Shown here: positions 26,949 to 35,040 of the stretch, piece after piece
Numbering within the stretch: the first letter of the stretch is position 1
Layout: every line of letters begins with the position of its first letter
From: Arsukibacterium sp. MJ3
Lineage (GTDB): Bacteria > Pseudomonadota > Gammaproteobacteria > Enterobacterales > Alteromonadaceae
DNA: 64,000 nucleotides
Direction: 5' to 3'
NCBI RefSeq assembly: GCF_000987765.1
Contig: NZ_LAHP01000001.1
Span: 186,001 to 250,000, forward strand
The notes under the pieces: generated by a model
Told to the model about the DNA's origin: nothing
Seen by the model: the letters and a program-made list of their open reading frames with translations, nothing else
The model's database searches: none
Program-made: the position numbers and the translations under genes

Positions 26949-27725
26949 ATGATTCTACACACTCATAGCGCCGGCACCGGCGAGCCACTGGTATTACTGC
27001 ATGGTTTGTTTGGCAGTTACGAAAATTTAGGCGTTATTGCCCGGGCGCTGGCTGACCAGTGGCAGGTTATTAATATTGACTTGCCTAACCATGGCCAATC
27101 GCCGCACAGCCATAGTATGAACTACGCTACAATGGTAACAGACTTGGCTGAAACGCTCGACAGCCTTAATATCAGTCAGTGTGCCTTGTTAGGGCATTCA
27201 ATGGGCGGAAAACTAGCAATGGCATTTGCCATAACGTATCCGACCAGAGTAACGCAATTAATTGTCGCAGATATTGCACCAGTTAGTTATAGCAACCGAC
27301 ATCAACAGGTTTTTGCCGGTTTAAATGCCGTAAAACTGTCTGAAATAACAAACCGCAGTGCTGCCGATCGCCAGCTGGCAGAGCATATTTTTGAAAAAAC
27401 CGTGCGCCAGTTTCTTCTTAAAAGCCTGGAGAAAACAGTAACAGGCTTTCGTTGGCGCTTTAATCTAACGGCGCTGCAACAACACTATAATCAACTGATT
27501 GCAGCACCGGCAGTAACCGGGCAATATCCCGGTCCAACGCTATTTATAAAAGGGGCCGAATCAGATTATATTTTGCCGGAACACCGACCCGCTATTATTC
27601 AAACTTTTCCTGCTGCTCAGGCAAAAATTATTAATGGCACAGGCCATTGGTTACACGCGGAAAAGCCTGCAGCTTTTACTAAGCTGGTACGAGACTTTTT
27701 ATTGAGCACGCACACTAAAATTTAA
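26949..27725 (+). CDS. ybfF: Alpha/beta-fold esterase YbfF
   Basis: A 258-aa alpha/beta hydrolase acting on short acyl esters/acyl-CoA in E. coli. The oxyanion motif LVLLHGLFGS, nucleophile Ser84 in GHSMGG, and C-terminal His in GTGHWLHAEKP are intact. The open frame extends 13 codons upstream across the predicted -10 element, so I place the start at the ATG preceded by GAG about seven bases upstream, which gives the family N-terminus MILHTHSAG. It is divergent from seqA, exactly as in E. coli, and leads ybfF-DUF2788-ybfE-fldA. Confidence 0.92.
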   Translation: MILHTHSAGTGEPLVLLHGLFGSYENLGVIARALADQWQVINIDLPNHGQSPHSHSMNYATMVTDLAETLDSLNISQCALLGHSMGGKLAMAFAITYPTRVTQLIVADIAPVSYSNRHQQVFAGLNAVKLSEITNRSAADRQLAEHIFEKTVRQFLLKSLEKTVTGFRWRFNLTALQQHYNQLIAAPAVTGQYPGPTLFIKGAESDYILPEHRPAIIQTFPAAQAKIINGTGHWLHAEKPAAFTKLVRDFLLSTHTKI

Positions 27726-27774
27726 CGCTTTCTGTGCTATAGTGCGCGCAATTTTTACAGTATGGCCAGAAATA

Positions 27775-27972
27775 ATGACCGTTGCACAGTTTGAAACTAT
27801 AGGCTTATGGTTGGGGTTAACCGCACTGTATATTTTTATTGTGCTGGCGATTAATGATGTACTGAAAAAAAGCCAGGCACCGCTGTTTGGCCGATTATTT
27901 GTCTGGTTAGTGCTATTTTTGTCGCCGCTGGTTTTTATTATTAAAACGGTTGTACAGCATTTTATTGAATAA
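27775..27972 (+). CDS. DUF2788 small membrane protein
   Basis: A 65-aa protein with two hydrophobic helices (about 10-30 and 42-62) separated by NDVLKKSQAPLFGR, which matches DUF2788 proteins found next to ybfE in Vibrio and Shewanella. No function is known. A GTG start 11 codons earlier is possible, but the ATG fits the family N-terminus better. It stands 49 bases after ybfF and 14 before ybfE, probably within the same transcript. Confidence 0.8.
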   Translation: MTVAQFETIGLWLGLTALYIFIVLAINDVLKKSQAPLFGRLFVWLVLFLSPLVFIIKTVVQHFIE

Positions 27973-27986
27973 CAAGGTTGAGGTTA

Positions 27987-28259
27987 ATGGCTAAAATCGC
28001 CACTGATCGCACCACTATTGATTTGTTTGCTGCAGATAAGCGTCCTGGCAGGCCAAAAACCAATCCGTTGCCGCGTGAGGAACAGCTTAAGCTAAATAAA
28101 CGTAATCAAATTAAACGCGATCGTAATAACGGGTTAAAGCGTATTGAGTTTAAGGTGTCCGGCCAGTTATACGAAGCACTAGGCCAGGCTGCCATAAAAG
28201 CGAATACCACACGCAACGACTTAATTGAACAGCTTTTAGAACAGGCATTATCCAGGTAA
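27987..28259 (+). CDS. ybfE: LexA-regulated-type protein YbfE
   Basis: A 90-aa small basic protein of the YbfE family: RPGRPKTNPLPREEQLKLNK in the N-terminal half and a ribbon-helix-helix-like C-terminal part (IEFKVSGQLYEALGQAA, TRNDLIEQLLEQAL). Such folds usually bind DNA. In E. coli ybfE is in the LexA regulon; I see no LexA box near it here. The upstream TTG is disfavoured because AAGG lies nine bases before the ATG. It precedes fldA by 14 bases. Confidence 0.88.
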   Translation: MAKIATDRTTIDLFAADKRPGRPKTNPLPREEQLKLNKRNQIKRDRNNGLKRIEFKVSGQLYEALGQAAIKANTTRNDLIEQLLEQALSR

Positions 28260-28273
28260 GAAGGCATTATATC

Positions 28274-28804
28274 ATGGCAACAGTAGGAATTTTTTTCGGT
28301 AGCGATACCGGCAACACTGAGCACATTGCGAAAATGATTCAGAAAGAACTGGGAAAAAGCCTGGTTGACATTCGGGATATTGCTAAAAGCAGTAAAGAAG
28401 ATATTGCCGAATTCGACTTGTTGTTACTGGGTATCCCTACCTGGTATTACGGCGAAGCACAGTGTGACTGGGATGATTTTTTTCCGGAGTTAGACGGTAT
28501 TGATTTTAACAATAAATTGGTAGCTATTTTTGGTTGTGGCGATCAAGAAGATTATGCCGAGTACTTTCTGGATGCTATGGGCACTTTACGAGATATTATT
28601 GAGCCCAGAGGCGCCATTATTGTAGGTAACTGGCCCACCGCCGGCTACAACTTTGTGGCTTCAAAAGCCTTGGCCGATGACAGCCATTTTGTCGGTTTAG
28701 GGGTAGATGAAGACCGTCAACCTGAGTTAACTGAACAGCGCGTTAAGCAATGGTGCAAGCTGGTATATGAAGAAATGAGCCTGCGGGAATTTGCTAATTT
28801 GTAA
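28274..28804 (+). CDS. fldA: Flavodoxin I
   Basis: A 176-aa long-chain flavodoxin that carries FMN and donates low-potential electrons to reductive enzymes such as IspG/IspH and activating enzymes. The FMN phosphate loop FFGSDTGNTEHIAK (residues 6-20), isoalloxazine-stacking WYYGEAQCDWDDF (about 57) and GCGDQEDYAEYF (about 97) are typical. The ybfE-fldA-fur order is conserved in gammaproteobacteria; here one minus-strand gene separates fldA from fur. A strong terminator follows. Confidence 0.95.
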   Translation: MATVGIFFGSDTGNTEHIAKMIQKELGKSLVDIRDIAKSSKEDIAEFDLLLLGIPTWYYGEAQCDWDDFFPELDGIDFNNKLVAIFGCGDQEDYAEYFLDAMGTLRDIIEPRGAIIVGNWPTAGYNFVASKALADDSHFVGLGVDEDRQPELTEQRVKQWCKLVYEEMSLREFANL

Positions 28805-28830
28805 TAGTAACAACGTCGCGTTGTATCGTA

Positions 28831-28856
28831 AAAAAGAGGCATAACGCCTCTTTTTT
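28831..28856 (+). terminator. Terminator of fldA transcript
   Basis: AAAAAGAGGC and GCCTCTTTTTT pair around a 5-base loop, with a U-tract, 26 bases after the fldA stop. Confidence 0.9.
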
Positions 28857-28902
28857 ATTCACTTGTGTTTATAAGCTGTGTTGGTTTACCCCCCAGCCAA
28901 GG

Positions 28903-29367
28903 TCAGCGATATTTCGGCTTTTTTCGAATATAGATGGTGCGGTTTACTTCAGCAACCACGTTGTTATTTGGATCTTTGATGTGCACCAGAAACTGAGGAA
29001 AATATTTTTCACCCGTTACAGTATGCTTTTTTATATCATCAATGGCTTCATCAGTTAGCAGAAACTCGGCTGTTAACTTGCCCACACCGGGTTTAATATA
29101 ATTAATATCAGCTTGCTTATCCCAGACAATATATTCCTTGCCCAACGCCCCCATGAGTAAAAGTGGATAGATCGGATCGGTCATGGCAAACATCGCACCG
29201 CCAAACTGACTATTATTAATATTACGTGTCCAGGGCCGGTTTTTCAGCTCTACTCTAGCGTAACGATAGTCTTCAGCCAATACGGCAACCTGAATGCCGC
29301 TGAAAAAAAAGGGTGGCCAAAAATTAAGCAGTTTTCGCATCACCTGCGGTTTAAAAGCCCAGCGCAT
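28903..29367 (-). CDS. DUF4442 family hotdog-fold protein
   Basis: A 154-aa protein of the DUF4442 group, distantly related to PaaI-type hotdog thioesterases. Visible features are LLNFWPPFFFSGIQV near residue 13, NINNSQFGGAMFAMTDP (about 50-65), which corresponds to the hotdog central helix, and a strand-rich C-terminal half. No substrate is known and the typical catalytic Asp is not certain. AGG precedes the ATG by seven bases. It is inserted between fldA and fur and convergent with fldA. Confidence 0.8.
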   Translation of the reverse strand: MRWAFKPQVMRKLLNFWPPFFFSGIQVAVLAEDYRYARVELKNRPWTRNINNSQFGGAMFAMTDPIYPLLLMGALGKEYIVWDKQADINYIKPGVGKLTAEFLLTDEAIDDIKKHTVTGEKYFPQFLVHIKDPNNNVVAEVNRTIYIRKKPKYR

Positions 29368-29461
29368 AACTTTACCTGGTATGACCTGTCAAGAATTGCC
29401 ATTTTACCTCGCCACAGTGAAAGTACAAGCGTATTGCCACAAAATCAGCAACCCTCGGCCA

Positions 29462-29490
29462 TTTCAATATTGAGCTAATGTCTTTATAAT
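29462..29490 (+). promoter_or_regulatory. Predicted promoter of fur
   Basis: TTTCAA (-35), 17-base spacer, perfect TATAAT (-10), ending 31 bases before the fur ATG. I see no classic Fur box overlapping it. Confidence 0.55.
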
Positions 29491-29521
29491 CGATGCAAAT
29501 TCACCAGAAAACAGAGTTTTT

Positions 29522-29962
29522 ATGTCAGAGCATAATAATGAGCTACGTAAAGCGGGCCTAAAAGTTACCCTACCCCGGGTAAAGATCCTTGAAATTTTAC
29601 AGGATCCTAACCATCAGCACATCAGCGCAGAAGACGTGTATAAAATTCTGTTAGAACTGGGCGAAGACATCGGCCTGGCTACCGTTTACCGGGTACTGAA
29701 CCAGTTTGATGACGCGGGTATCTTAACCCGTCACCATTTTGAAGGTGGTAAGTCGGTATTCGAATTAACCGGTAACAGCCATCATGACCATTTAGTCTGT
29801 CTAAAATGCGGCAAGGTTATTGAATTTGAAGATGAGATTATTGAAGCAAAACAACTGGAAATTGCTGAGAAAAACGGCATAAAGTTAACATACCACAGCT
29901 TATATTTGTATGGCGAATGTACAGACACTAAGCAATGCCAGCACAATGCCAATAATAACTAA
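29522..29962 (+). CDS. fur: Ferric uptake regulator Fur
   Basis: Iron-responsive repressor (146 aa) controlling iron uptake and storage. The N-terminal winged helix includes KVTLPRVKILEILQ and GLATVYRVLNQFDDAGILTRHHFEGGKSVFEL. The C-terminal dimerisation and metal domain has HHDHLVCLKCGKVIEF, with the CxxC of the structural zinc site and His-rich regulatory site. A second Cys pair appears as CTDTKQC at the end. It is monocistronic, with its own promoter and terminator. Confidence 0.96.
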   Translation: MSEHNNELRKAGLKVTLPRVKILEILQDPNHQHISAEDVYKILLELGEDIGLATVYRVLNQFDDAGILTRHHFEGGKSVFELTGNSHHDHLVCLKCGKVIEFEDEIIEAKQLEIAEKNGIKLTYHSLYLYGECTDTKQCQHNANNN

Positions 29963-29973
29963 GGTATATCATT

Positions 29974-30003
29974 AAAAAACGGCAAAATAGGCTGCCGTTT
30001 TTT
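29974..30003. terminator. Bidirectional terminator between fur and yhhY-like gene
   Basis: AAAAAACGGCA and TGCCGTTTTTT form an 11-bp stem with T-runs on both strands, placed between convergent genes. Confidence 0.9.
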
Positions 30004-30019
30004 ATTTTATTAACAAGCC

Positions 30020-30517
30020 TTATTTGATGCCGCTGTTAATTCTAGCCAGACACAAGGCACTAACATAGTTGCCGTACTGAAACGCAAAATCGGCCAGTTC
30101 TGCCTCTACTTCAAAGCCAAACCGCTCATACAGTGCTATGGCCACCTCATTATTACTGTAAACCGTTAATTCCATCCGTCGAATATTAAGCCAGTTATCA
30201 GCCATTTCCAATGCCGCTCTTAGTAAGGCAGAGCCAATACCCTGGCCTTGATATTCTTCTAACACGCCCATGCCTAACTCGGCTACGTGGCGTCTTCTGG
30301 GGTTCTGACAAACTTGCAAACCAAGTTGCCCTACCACCTTGCCCTCAATTTCAGCCACTAAATTATAAAACCCGGCACCGGCATTATATAGCTTCTGCCA
30401 GCTGGCCACTGGCTGATAAGGTAGTTGCAACGTATTGGCGTACACAGTGGGTTGATCGTATATCGATTTAATGGCATCAATATCAACTGGTTCTGCATGG
30501 CGGATCATAACAGGCAT
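30020..30517 (-). CDS. YhhY-type GNAT N-acetyltransferase
   Basis: A 165-aa GNAT acetyltransferase close to E. coli YhhY, which acetylates amino acids and detoxifies aminoacyl-nucleotides. Shared segments are IRHAEPVDIDAIKSIYDQPTVYANTLQLPY (split here for length; about residues 5-35), HVAELGMGVLEEYQGQGIGSALL with the acetyl-CoA loop QGQGIG, and NWLNIRRMELTVYSNNEVAIALYERFGFEVE. AAGGA lies about eight bases before the ATG. It stands alone, convergent with fur and downstream of the etfBA terminator. Confidence 0.88.
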   Translation of the reverse strand: MPVMIRHAEPVDIDAIKSIYDQPTVYANTLQLPYQPVASWQKLYNAGAGFYNLVAEIEGKVVGQLGLQVCQNPRRRHVAELGMGVLEEYQGQGIGSALLRAALEMADNWLNIRRMELTVYSNNEVAIALYERFGFEVEAELADFAFQYGNYVSALCLARINSGIK

Positions 30518-30587
30518 AATGGTATCCTTTACAAAATGACGGCGTTATCTTAAATCGGAAATCTGGCTTTCAACAAGTCCTAAAATG

Positions 30588-30613
30588 AAAAAAGCCAGCA
30601 ATAAGCTGGCTTT
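30588..30613 (-). terminator. Terminator of etfBA
   Basis: AAAGCCAGC and GCTGGCTTT pair around a 5-base loop, with six T on the minus strand, 17 bases beyond the etfA stop. Confidence 0.92.
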
Positions 30614-30630
30614 AACGACACTTGCACCCA

Positions 30631-31557
30631 TTAGAGCTGCTGTTCTAGCTCTGGCAGCACCGTAAACAAATCTGCAACTAAACCATAATCTGCTACCTGA
30701 AAAATAGGCGCTTCGGCATCTTTATTAATAGCCACAATAACCTTGGAATCTTTCATGCCGGCTAAGTGCTGAATAGCGCCGGAAATACCCACTGCAATGT
30801 ATAAATCAGGTGCAACAATTTTACCAGTTTGGCCAACCTGCATATCATTTGGTACAAAACCCGCATCAACAGCCGCACGAGACGCGCCAATAGCCGCGTT
30901 TAGCTTATCCGCTATACCGTTTAACAAGGCAAAATTTTCACCATTTTGCATGCCTCGGCCACCCGAAATAATCACTTTTGCGGCAGTCAATTCTGGCCTG
31001 GCCGATTTGGTCAGTTCTTCTCCAATAAAGCTGGAAAGCTGCAAATCTTTAACGACGTCTACTTTTTCAATGCTGGCACTATTACCTTCAGCTGCCGCTG
31101 CAAACGCTGAGCTGCGCACAGTTAATACTTTAATGGCATCGGTTGATTGCACGGTAGCTATAGCATTACCTGCATAAACCGGCCGCACAAAAGTGTCTGC
31201 ATTTTCAACCGCAATAATGTCTGACAACTGTGCAACATCTAATAATGCGGCAACCCGTGGTAACATGTTTTTACCGGTAGTAGTGGCAGCAGCCAAAATA
31301 TGGCTATAACCTTTACCAATTTCTGCTACTAATGCCGCCACATTTTCAGCCAATTGGTGGCCGTAAGCACTGGCATCTGCTACCAGCACTTTAGTAACAC
31401 CAGCAATGGTTGCCGCAGCCGTTGCTGCCCCATCGCAATGCTCTCCGGCAACTAATAAATGAATGTCACCGCCTATGGCACTGGCAGCGTGAACCACCTT
31501 ATATGTATCACCTTTAAGCGCATCGTTGCTATGTTCTGCAATTACTAAAATCGTCAT
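30631..31557 (-). CDS. etfA: Electron transfer flavoprotein alpha subunit
   Basis: ETF alpha (308 aa), the FAD-binding half of the soluble carrier that takes electrons from acyl-CoA dehydrogenases. The C-terminal FAD domain shows [15 protein letters not shown] (about 190), [23 protein letters not shown], and [23 protein letters not shown], the ETF alpha signature. The start overlaps the etfB stop in TGATG. It works with EtfB and passes electrons to the ETF-quinone oxidoreductase encoded divergently. Confidence 0.96.
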   Translation of the reverse strand: MTILVIAEHSNDALKGDTYKVVHAASAIGGDIHLLVAGEHCDGAATAAATIAGVTKVLVADASAYGHQLAENVAALVAEIGKGYSHILAAATTTGKNMLPRVAALLDVAQLSDIIAVENADTFVRPVYAGNAIATVQSTDAIKVLTVRSSAFAAAAEGNSASIEKVDVVKDLQLSSFIGEELTKSARPELTAAKVIISGGRGMQNGENFALLNGIADKLNAAIGASRAAVDAGFVPNDMQVGQTGKIVAPDLYIAVGISGAIQHLAGMKDSKVIVAINKDAEAPIFQVADYGLVADLFTVLPELEQQL

Positions 31558-32306
31558 CAGATCACCTTTGCTTCATGCTTTAATTTTTCAACCAGTTCTG
31601 CCACAGAATCAACTATTACCCCAGCCTGGCGCGTTGGTGGCGCAGATACTTTTAAGGTGGTGACCTTAGACGTTAACATTACACCCAAACTGTCGGCAGC
31701 TTTAATATCTAATGGCTTTTTCTTAGCTTTCATTATATTAGGTAGCGAAGCATAACGAGGCTCGTTCAATCTAAGATCGGTAGACACTACCGCAGGCAGG
31801 CTAAGCTCTACTGTTTGTAAACCACCATCCACTTCACGGGTTACTTGTACTTTATTACCATTAACCACGACTTTAGAAGCAAAGGTTCCCTGGCCCATGC
31901 CAGTTAAGGCCGCCAGCATTTGACCCGTCTGGTTATTGTCTGAATCAATCGCCTGCTTGCCCAGAATAACCAGTTGTGGATGTTCTTCTTCAACCAGCTT
32001 AGCCAGTAATTTGGCAACTTGTAATGAATCCAGATTAAGTTCCGTTTCTAGATGTATAGCCCGGTCTGCACCCAACGCTAAAGCGGTACGCAGTTGTTCT
32101 TGTACTGCTTTGGCGCCAATTGATACTGCAATTACTTCGGTTGCTATGCCCGCTTCTTTTAAACGTACGGCTTCTTCAATCGCAATTTCACAAAACGGAT
32201 TAAGTGCCATTTTTACGTTGGCTAAATCGACACCCGTTTGGTCTGCTTTCACCCGGACTTTTACGTTGTAATCGATAACCCGTTTTACCGGAACTAATAT
32301 CTTCAT
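31557..32306 (-). CDS. etfB: Electron transfer flavoprotein beta subunit
   Basis: ETF beta (249 aa), which binds AMP and pairs with EtfA. The start [20 protein letters not shown], the [16 protein letters not shown] segment, [16 protein letters not shown], and the recognition-loop region [20 protein letters not shown] are typical. AGAGG precedes the ATG by about seven bases. It is the first gene of etfBA, with a promoter whose -35 overlaps a LiuR-like palindrome shared with the divergent ETF-QO gene. Confidence 0.96.
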   Translation of the reverse strand: MKILVPVKRVIDYNVKVRVKADQTGVDLANVKMALNPFCEIAIEEAVRLKEAGIATEVIAVSIGAKAVQEQLRTALALGADRAIHLETELNLDSLQVAKLLAKLVEEEHPQLVILGKQAIDSDNNQTGQMLAALTGMGQGTFASKVVVNGNKVQVTREVDGGLQTVELSLPAVVSTDLRLNEPRYASLPNIMKAKKKPLDIKAADSLGVMLTSKVTTLKVSAPPTRQAGVIVDSVAELVEKLKHEAKVI

Positions 32307-32388
32307 ATAATCCTCTTAAATCGCATGCAATAGCTTGCTTGGCAGCAGGTTTGCGTTAAGGTAAACAAACGAATGTGTAATATTACTC

Positions 32389-32417
32389 AATTTACTTACT
32401 GTTGACGTTAACGTCAA
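32389..32417 (-). promoter_or_regulatory. Predicted promoter of etfBA
   Basis: Reading the minus strand: TTGACG (-35, inside the palindrome), 17-base spacer, TAAATT (-10). Confidence 0.55.
32402..32417. promoter_or_regulatory. LiuR-like operator between etfB and ETF-QO gene
   Basis: TTGACGTTAACGTCAA is a perfect 16-bp palindrome of the form TTNACGT-NN-ACGTNAA. As I recall, it fits the motif of LiuR, the regulator of branched-chain amino acid degradation. It overlaps the -35 of etfBA and lies next to the -35 of the divergent gene. A weaker copy, TTTGCGTTAAGGTAAA, lies at 32350-32365. Confidence 0.65.
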
Positions 32418-32442
32418 CCTGCAATACCCTTATCCCTATAAT
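32414..32442 (+). promoter_or_regulatory. Predicted promoter of ETF-QO gene
   Basis: Perfect TATAAT (-10) at 32437-32442 with a weak -35 TCAACC 17 bases upstream that overlaps the right half of the palindrome. Confidence 0.5.
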
Positions 32443-32488
32443 AATCGCAGTGAATACTGTAAATATAAGCATCCAAGAGGTAACCATC

Positions 32489-34138
32489 GTGGAAAGAGAA
32501 GCAATGGAGTTCGATGTTGTAATCGTTGGTGCCGGACCAGCGGGCTTATCGGCCGCGATCCGGTTAATGCAACAAGCGCAGCAAGCTAATAAAGCGTTCA
32601 CCGTCTGTGTAGTTGAAAAAGGGTCTGAAGTGGGCGCCCATATTTTATCTGGTGCGGTATTTGAACCCAGAGCATTAAATGAATTACTGCCCGACTGGCA
32701 AGAGCTAGGCGCGCCGCTGTCTACCCCGGTTACGCATGATGATCTTTATTTATTTACCGCTGCTGATGCCAGTCGCAAATTACCCGGTTTTGCCGTACCT
32801 AACACTATGCATAACAGTGGTAACTATATCGTGTCCGTCGCCAACCTATGCCGTTGGTTAGCTGAGCAGGCTGAGGCTCTGGGTGTAGAAATATTCCCCG
32901 GCTTTGCCGCCAGCGAACTGTTACTTGAAGACAACATAGTAAAAGGCATTGTTATTGGCGACATGGGACTTGACCGGGAAGGCAAACCGAAAGACAGTTT
33001 TACACCCGGTATGGAATTACGCGCCAAATATACCCTGTTTGCTGAGGGCTGCCGTGGCCATTTAGGTAAGCAACTTATTAAGCATTTTGAGCTTGATAAA
33101 GAGGTTTCACCGCAACACTATGCGATAGGTTTTAAAGAAATTTGGGATGTCCCGGCAACCAACCATCACCAAGGACTGGTAGTACATTCTGCTGGCTGGC
33201 CGTTAGCAGATCAGGCATCCGGCGGTGGCTATCTGTATCATGCGGAAGATCAGCAAGTGGTCGTTGGCTTAATTATCGATTTAAACTACGCCAATCCACA
33301 CTTAGACCCGTTTGCAGAGTTTCAGCGTTACAAACAACATCCTGTTATTAAACAGTATTTATCTGGCGGTAAACGAGTCAGTTACGGTGCCAGAGCAATC
33401 ACAAAGGGTGGTTTAAACAGTCTGCCCAAAATGAGTTTCAATGGTGGTTTATTGTTAGGTTGTGACGCCGGCACCTTAAATTTCGCCAAAATCAAAGGTA
33501 ATCACACTGCAATGAAGTCTGGCATGCTGGCAGCTGAAACGGTGTTTGCGGCAATTAACGATACTGACGCAGGTGGCAAAGATTTAACCGAGTATTTTAG
33601 TGTTATCAAACAAAGCTGGCTTTACGATGAATTATATCGTTCGCGCAATTTTGGCCCAGCTATGCACAAATTTGGCACTTTCTGGGGTGGCGTATTTAAT
33701 ACCATTGAACAAAACTGGTTCGCTGGCAAACTACCTTTTACGCTGAAAGACAATAATCAAGACTATGCGCAGTTAAAGCTGGCTACTGAGGCGTCCAAAA
33801 TTGTTTATGCCAAACCCGATAATGTTTTAAGCTTTGATCGGCTATCTTCAGTGTATTTGTCCAATACCAATCATGAAGAACAGCAACCATGTCATTTAAA
33901 ACTGACGGACTCCACTATCCCGGTCAAGGTAAACCTGGCTAAATATGATGAGCCAGCTCAACGTTACTGTCCAGCCGGTGTGTATGAAATTATTACCGAT
34001 GACCAGCAGCAGCCTCAATTACAAATTAATGCCCAAAATTGTATTCATTGCAAAACCTGCGATATTAAAGATCCCAGTCAGAATATTACCTGGGTAACAC
34101 CAGAAGGTGGTGGTGGTCCTAATTATCCCAATATGTAA
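32489..34138 (+). CDS. etfD: Electron transfer flavoprotein-ubiquinone oxidoreductase
   Basis: ETF-QO (549 aa), a monotopic inner-membrane enzyme passing electrons from ETF to quinone. The FAD dinucleotide motif VVIVGAGPAGLSAA lies near the N-terminus; GRCGA-type and GGCDAGTLNFAKIKG-like segments mark the flavoprotein family. The C-terminal 4Fe-4S domain has Cys residues in YCPAGVYE and NCIHCKTCDIKDP and the conserved ending TPEGGGGPNYPNM. The open frame extends 29 codons upstream across the promoter, so I choose the GTG at 32489, which has AAGAGG eight bases before it. It is divergent from etfBA with a shared operator. Confidence 0.93.
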   Translation: MEREAMEFDVVIVGAGPAGLSAAIRLMQQAQQANKAFTVCVVEKGSEVGAHILSGAVFEPRALNELLPDWQELGAPLSTPVTHDDLYLFTAADASRKLPGFAVPNTMHNSGNYIVSVANLCRWLAEQAEALGVEIFPGFAASELLLEDNIVKGIVIGDMGLDREGKPKDSFTPGMELRAKYTLFAEGCRGHLGKQLIKHFELDKEVSPQHYAIGFKEIWDVPATNHHQGLVVHSAGWPLADQASGGGYLYHAEDQQVVVGLIIDLNYANPHLDPFAEFQRYKQHPVIKQYLSGGKRVSYGARAITKGGLNSLPKMSFNGGLLLGCDAGTLNFAKIKGNHTAMKSGMLAAETVFAAINDTDAGGKDLTEYFSVIKQSWLYDELYRSRNFGPAMHKFGTFWGGVFNTIEQNWFAGKLPFTLKDNNQDYAQLKLATEASKIVYAKPDNVLSFDRLSSVYLSNTNHEEQQPCHLKLTDSTIPVKVNLAKYDEPAQRYCPAGVYEIITDDQQQPQLQINAQNCIHCKTCDIKDPSQNITWVTPEGGGGPNYPNM

Positions 34139-34154
34139 AGATTTTGATGTTTTA

Positions 34155-34193
34155 AGCTGATACAGCAGTGAAAAAAATACTGCTTTATTAGCT
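34155..34193 (+). terminator. Probable terminator of ETF-QO transcript
   Basis: AGCTGATACAGCAGT pairs with ACTGCTTTATTAGCT at 13 of 15 positions around a 9-base A-rich loop. No long U-tract follows, so this is moderate evidence. Confidence 0.5.
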
Positions 34194-34207
34194 GGATATG
34201 GCCTAAC

Positions 34208-34229
34208 GCTTGCTGACTTGTCAGCAAGC
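34208..34229. repeat. Near-perfect palindrome upstream of rluF
   Basis: GCTTGCTGAC-TT-GTCAGCAAGC, a perfect 10-bp inverted repeat with a 2-base centre, 40 bases before the rluF ATG. No T-run follows on either strand, so an operator or leader structure is more likely than a terminator. Confidence 0.5.
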
Positions 34230-34269
34230 CCTTAAACTAATAGCCATATTCCTCTGACCAAAGAATCTG

Positions 34270-35034
34270 ATGACCTCTACTACTCAGTACCGCCTTAATA
34301 AATATATCAGTGACACCGGGTTTTGCTCTCGCCGTCAGGCCGATAAGTTCATCGAACAAGGTGTTGTTACCGTTAATGGCCAGCTAGCCACGGTTGGCTT
34401 AAAAGTCACTATCAATGATCAGGTTCAGGTAGACGGTAAACCTTTAAAAGAAAAGCCTGCGCGGGTTTATCTGGCCTATCATAAGCCAGTTGGCATTACC
34501 TGTACTACCGAACGTCATATTAAAGGAAATATTATTGATGCCATTGGTTATTCAGAGCGTATTTTTCCTATTGGCCGGCTTGATAAACCCTCAGAAGGTT
34601 TGATTTTTCTAACTAATGATGGTGACATAGTGAACAAGGTATTACGTGCCGGTAATGCTCATGAAAAGGAGTACACTGTCAGTGTAAATAAACCCATTAG
34701 CAGTCATTTTATCGCAAAAATGAGTAGCGGTGTCCCCATCCTTGACACCGTTACTCTGCCCTGTAAAGTTAGCCAAATCTCTAAAAACACCTTTAAAATT
34801 ATTCTTACTCAGGGCTTAAACCGGCAAATTCGCCGCATGGCAGAATATCTTGGTTATGAGGTGGTTAAATTAAAGCGTATCCGCATTATGCACGTACGCT
34901 TAGCCGAGTTAAGAGCGGGACAATGGCGTTTACTCGATAAGTATGAAATGGCTCATATGGAACAACTGATCGAACATTCTGCTAAAACAGCAACTGTTGA
35001 TAATACCTTAGCGCGACACCATGATGAGGAATAA
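34270..35034 (+). CDS. rluF: 23S rRNA pseudouridine synthase RluF
   Basis: A 254-aa RsuA-family pseudouridine synthase; RluF in E. coli modifies U2604 of 23S rRNA. The N-terminal S4 RNA-binding domain spans residues 7-55 (RLNKYISDTGFCSRRQADKF). The catalytic Asp105 lies in FPIGRLDKPSEGLIFLTNDG. VLRAGNAHEKEYTVSV, VPILDTVTLPCKV and GLNRQIRRMAEYLGYEV agree best with RluF among RsuA-family members. The long Lys-rich tail of E. coli RluF is missing. The downstream transporter gene starts six bases after the stop. Confidence 0.9.
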   Translation: MTSTTQYRLNKYISDTGFCSRRQADKFIEQGVVTVNGQLATVGLKVTINDQVQVDGKPLKEKPARVYLAYHKPVGITCTTERHIKGNIIDAIGYSERIFPIGRLDKPSEGLIFLTNDGDIVNKVLRAGNAHEKEYTVSVNKPISSHFIAKMSSGVPILDTVTLPCKVSQISKNTFKIILTQGLNRQIRRMAEYLGYEVVKLKRIRIMHVRLAELRAGQWRLLDKYEMAHMEQLIEHSAKTATVDNTLARHHDEE

Positions 35035-35040
35035 CCCGCA

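Noticed and set aside
27726-27986. LexA box controlling ybfE
   Set aside because: E. coli ybfE is LexA-regulated, but I find no CTGT-N8-ACAG sequence in this region; the nearest CTGT occurrences lack the matching half.
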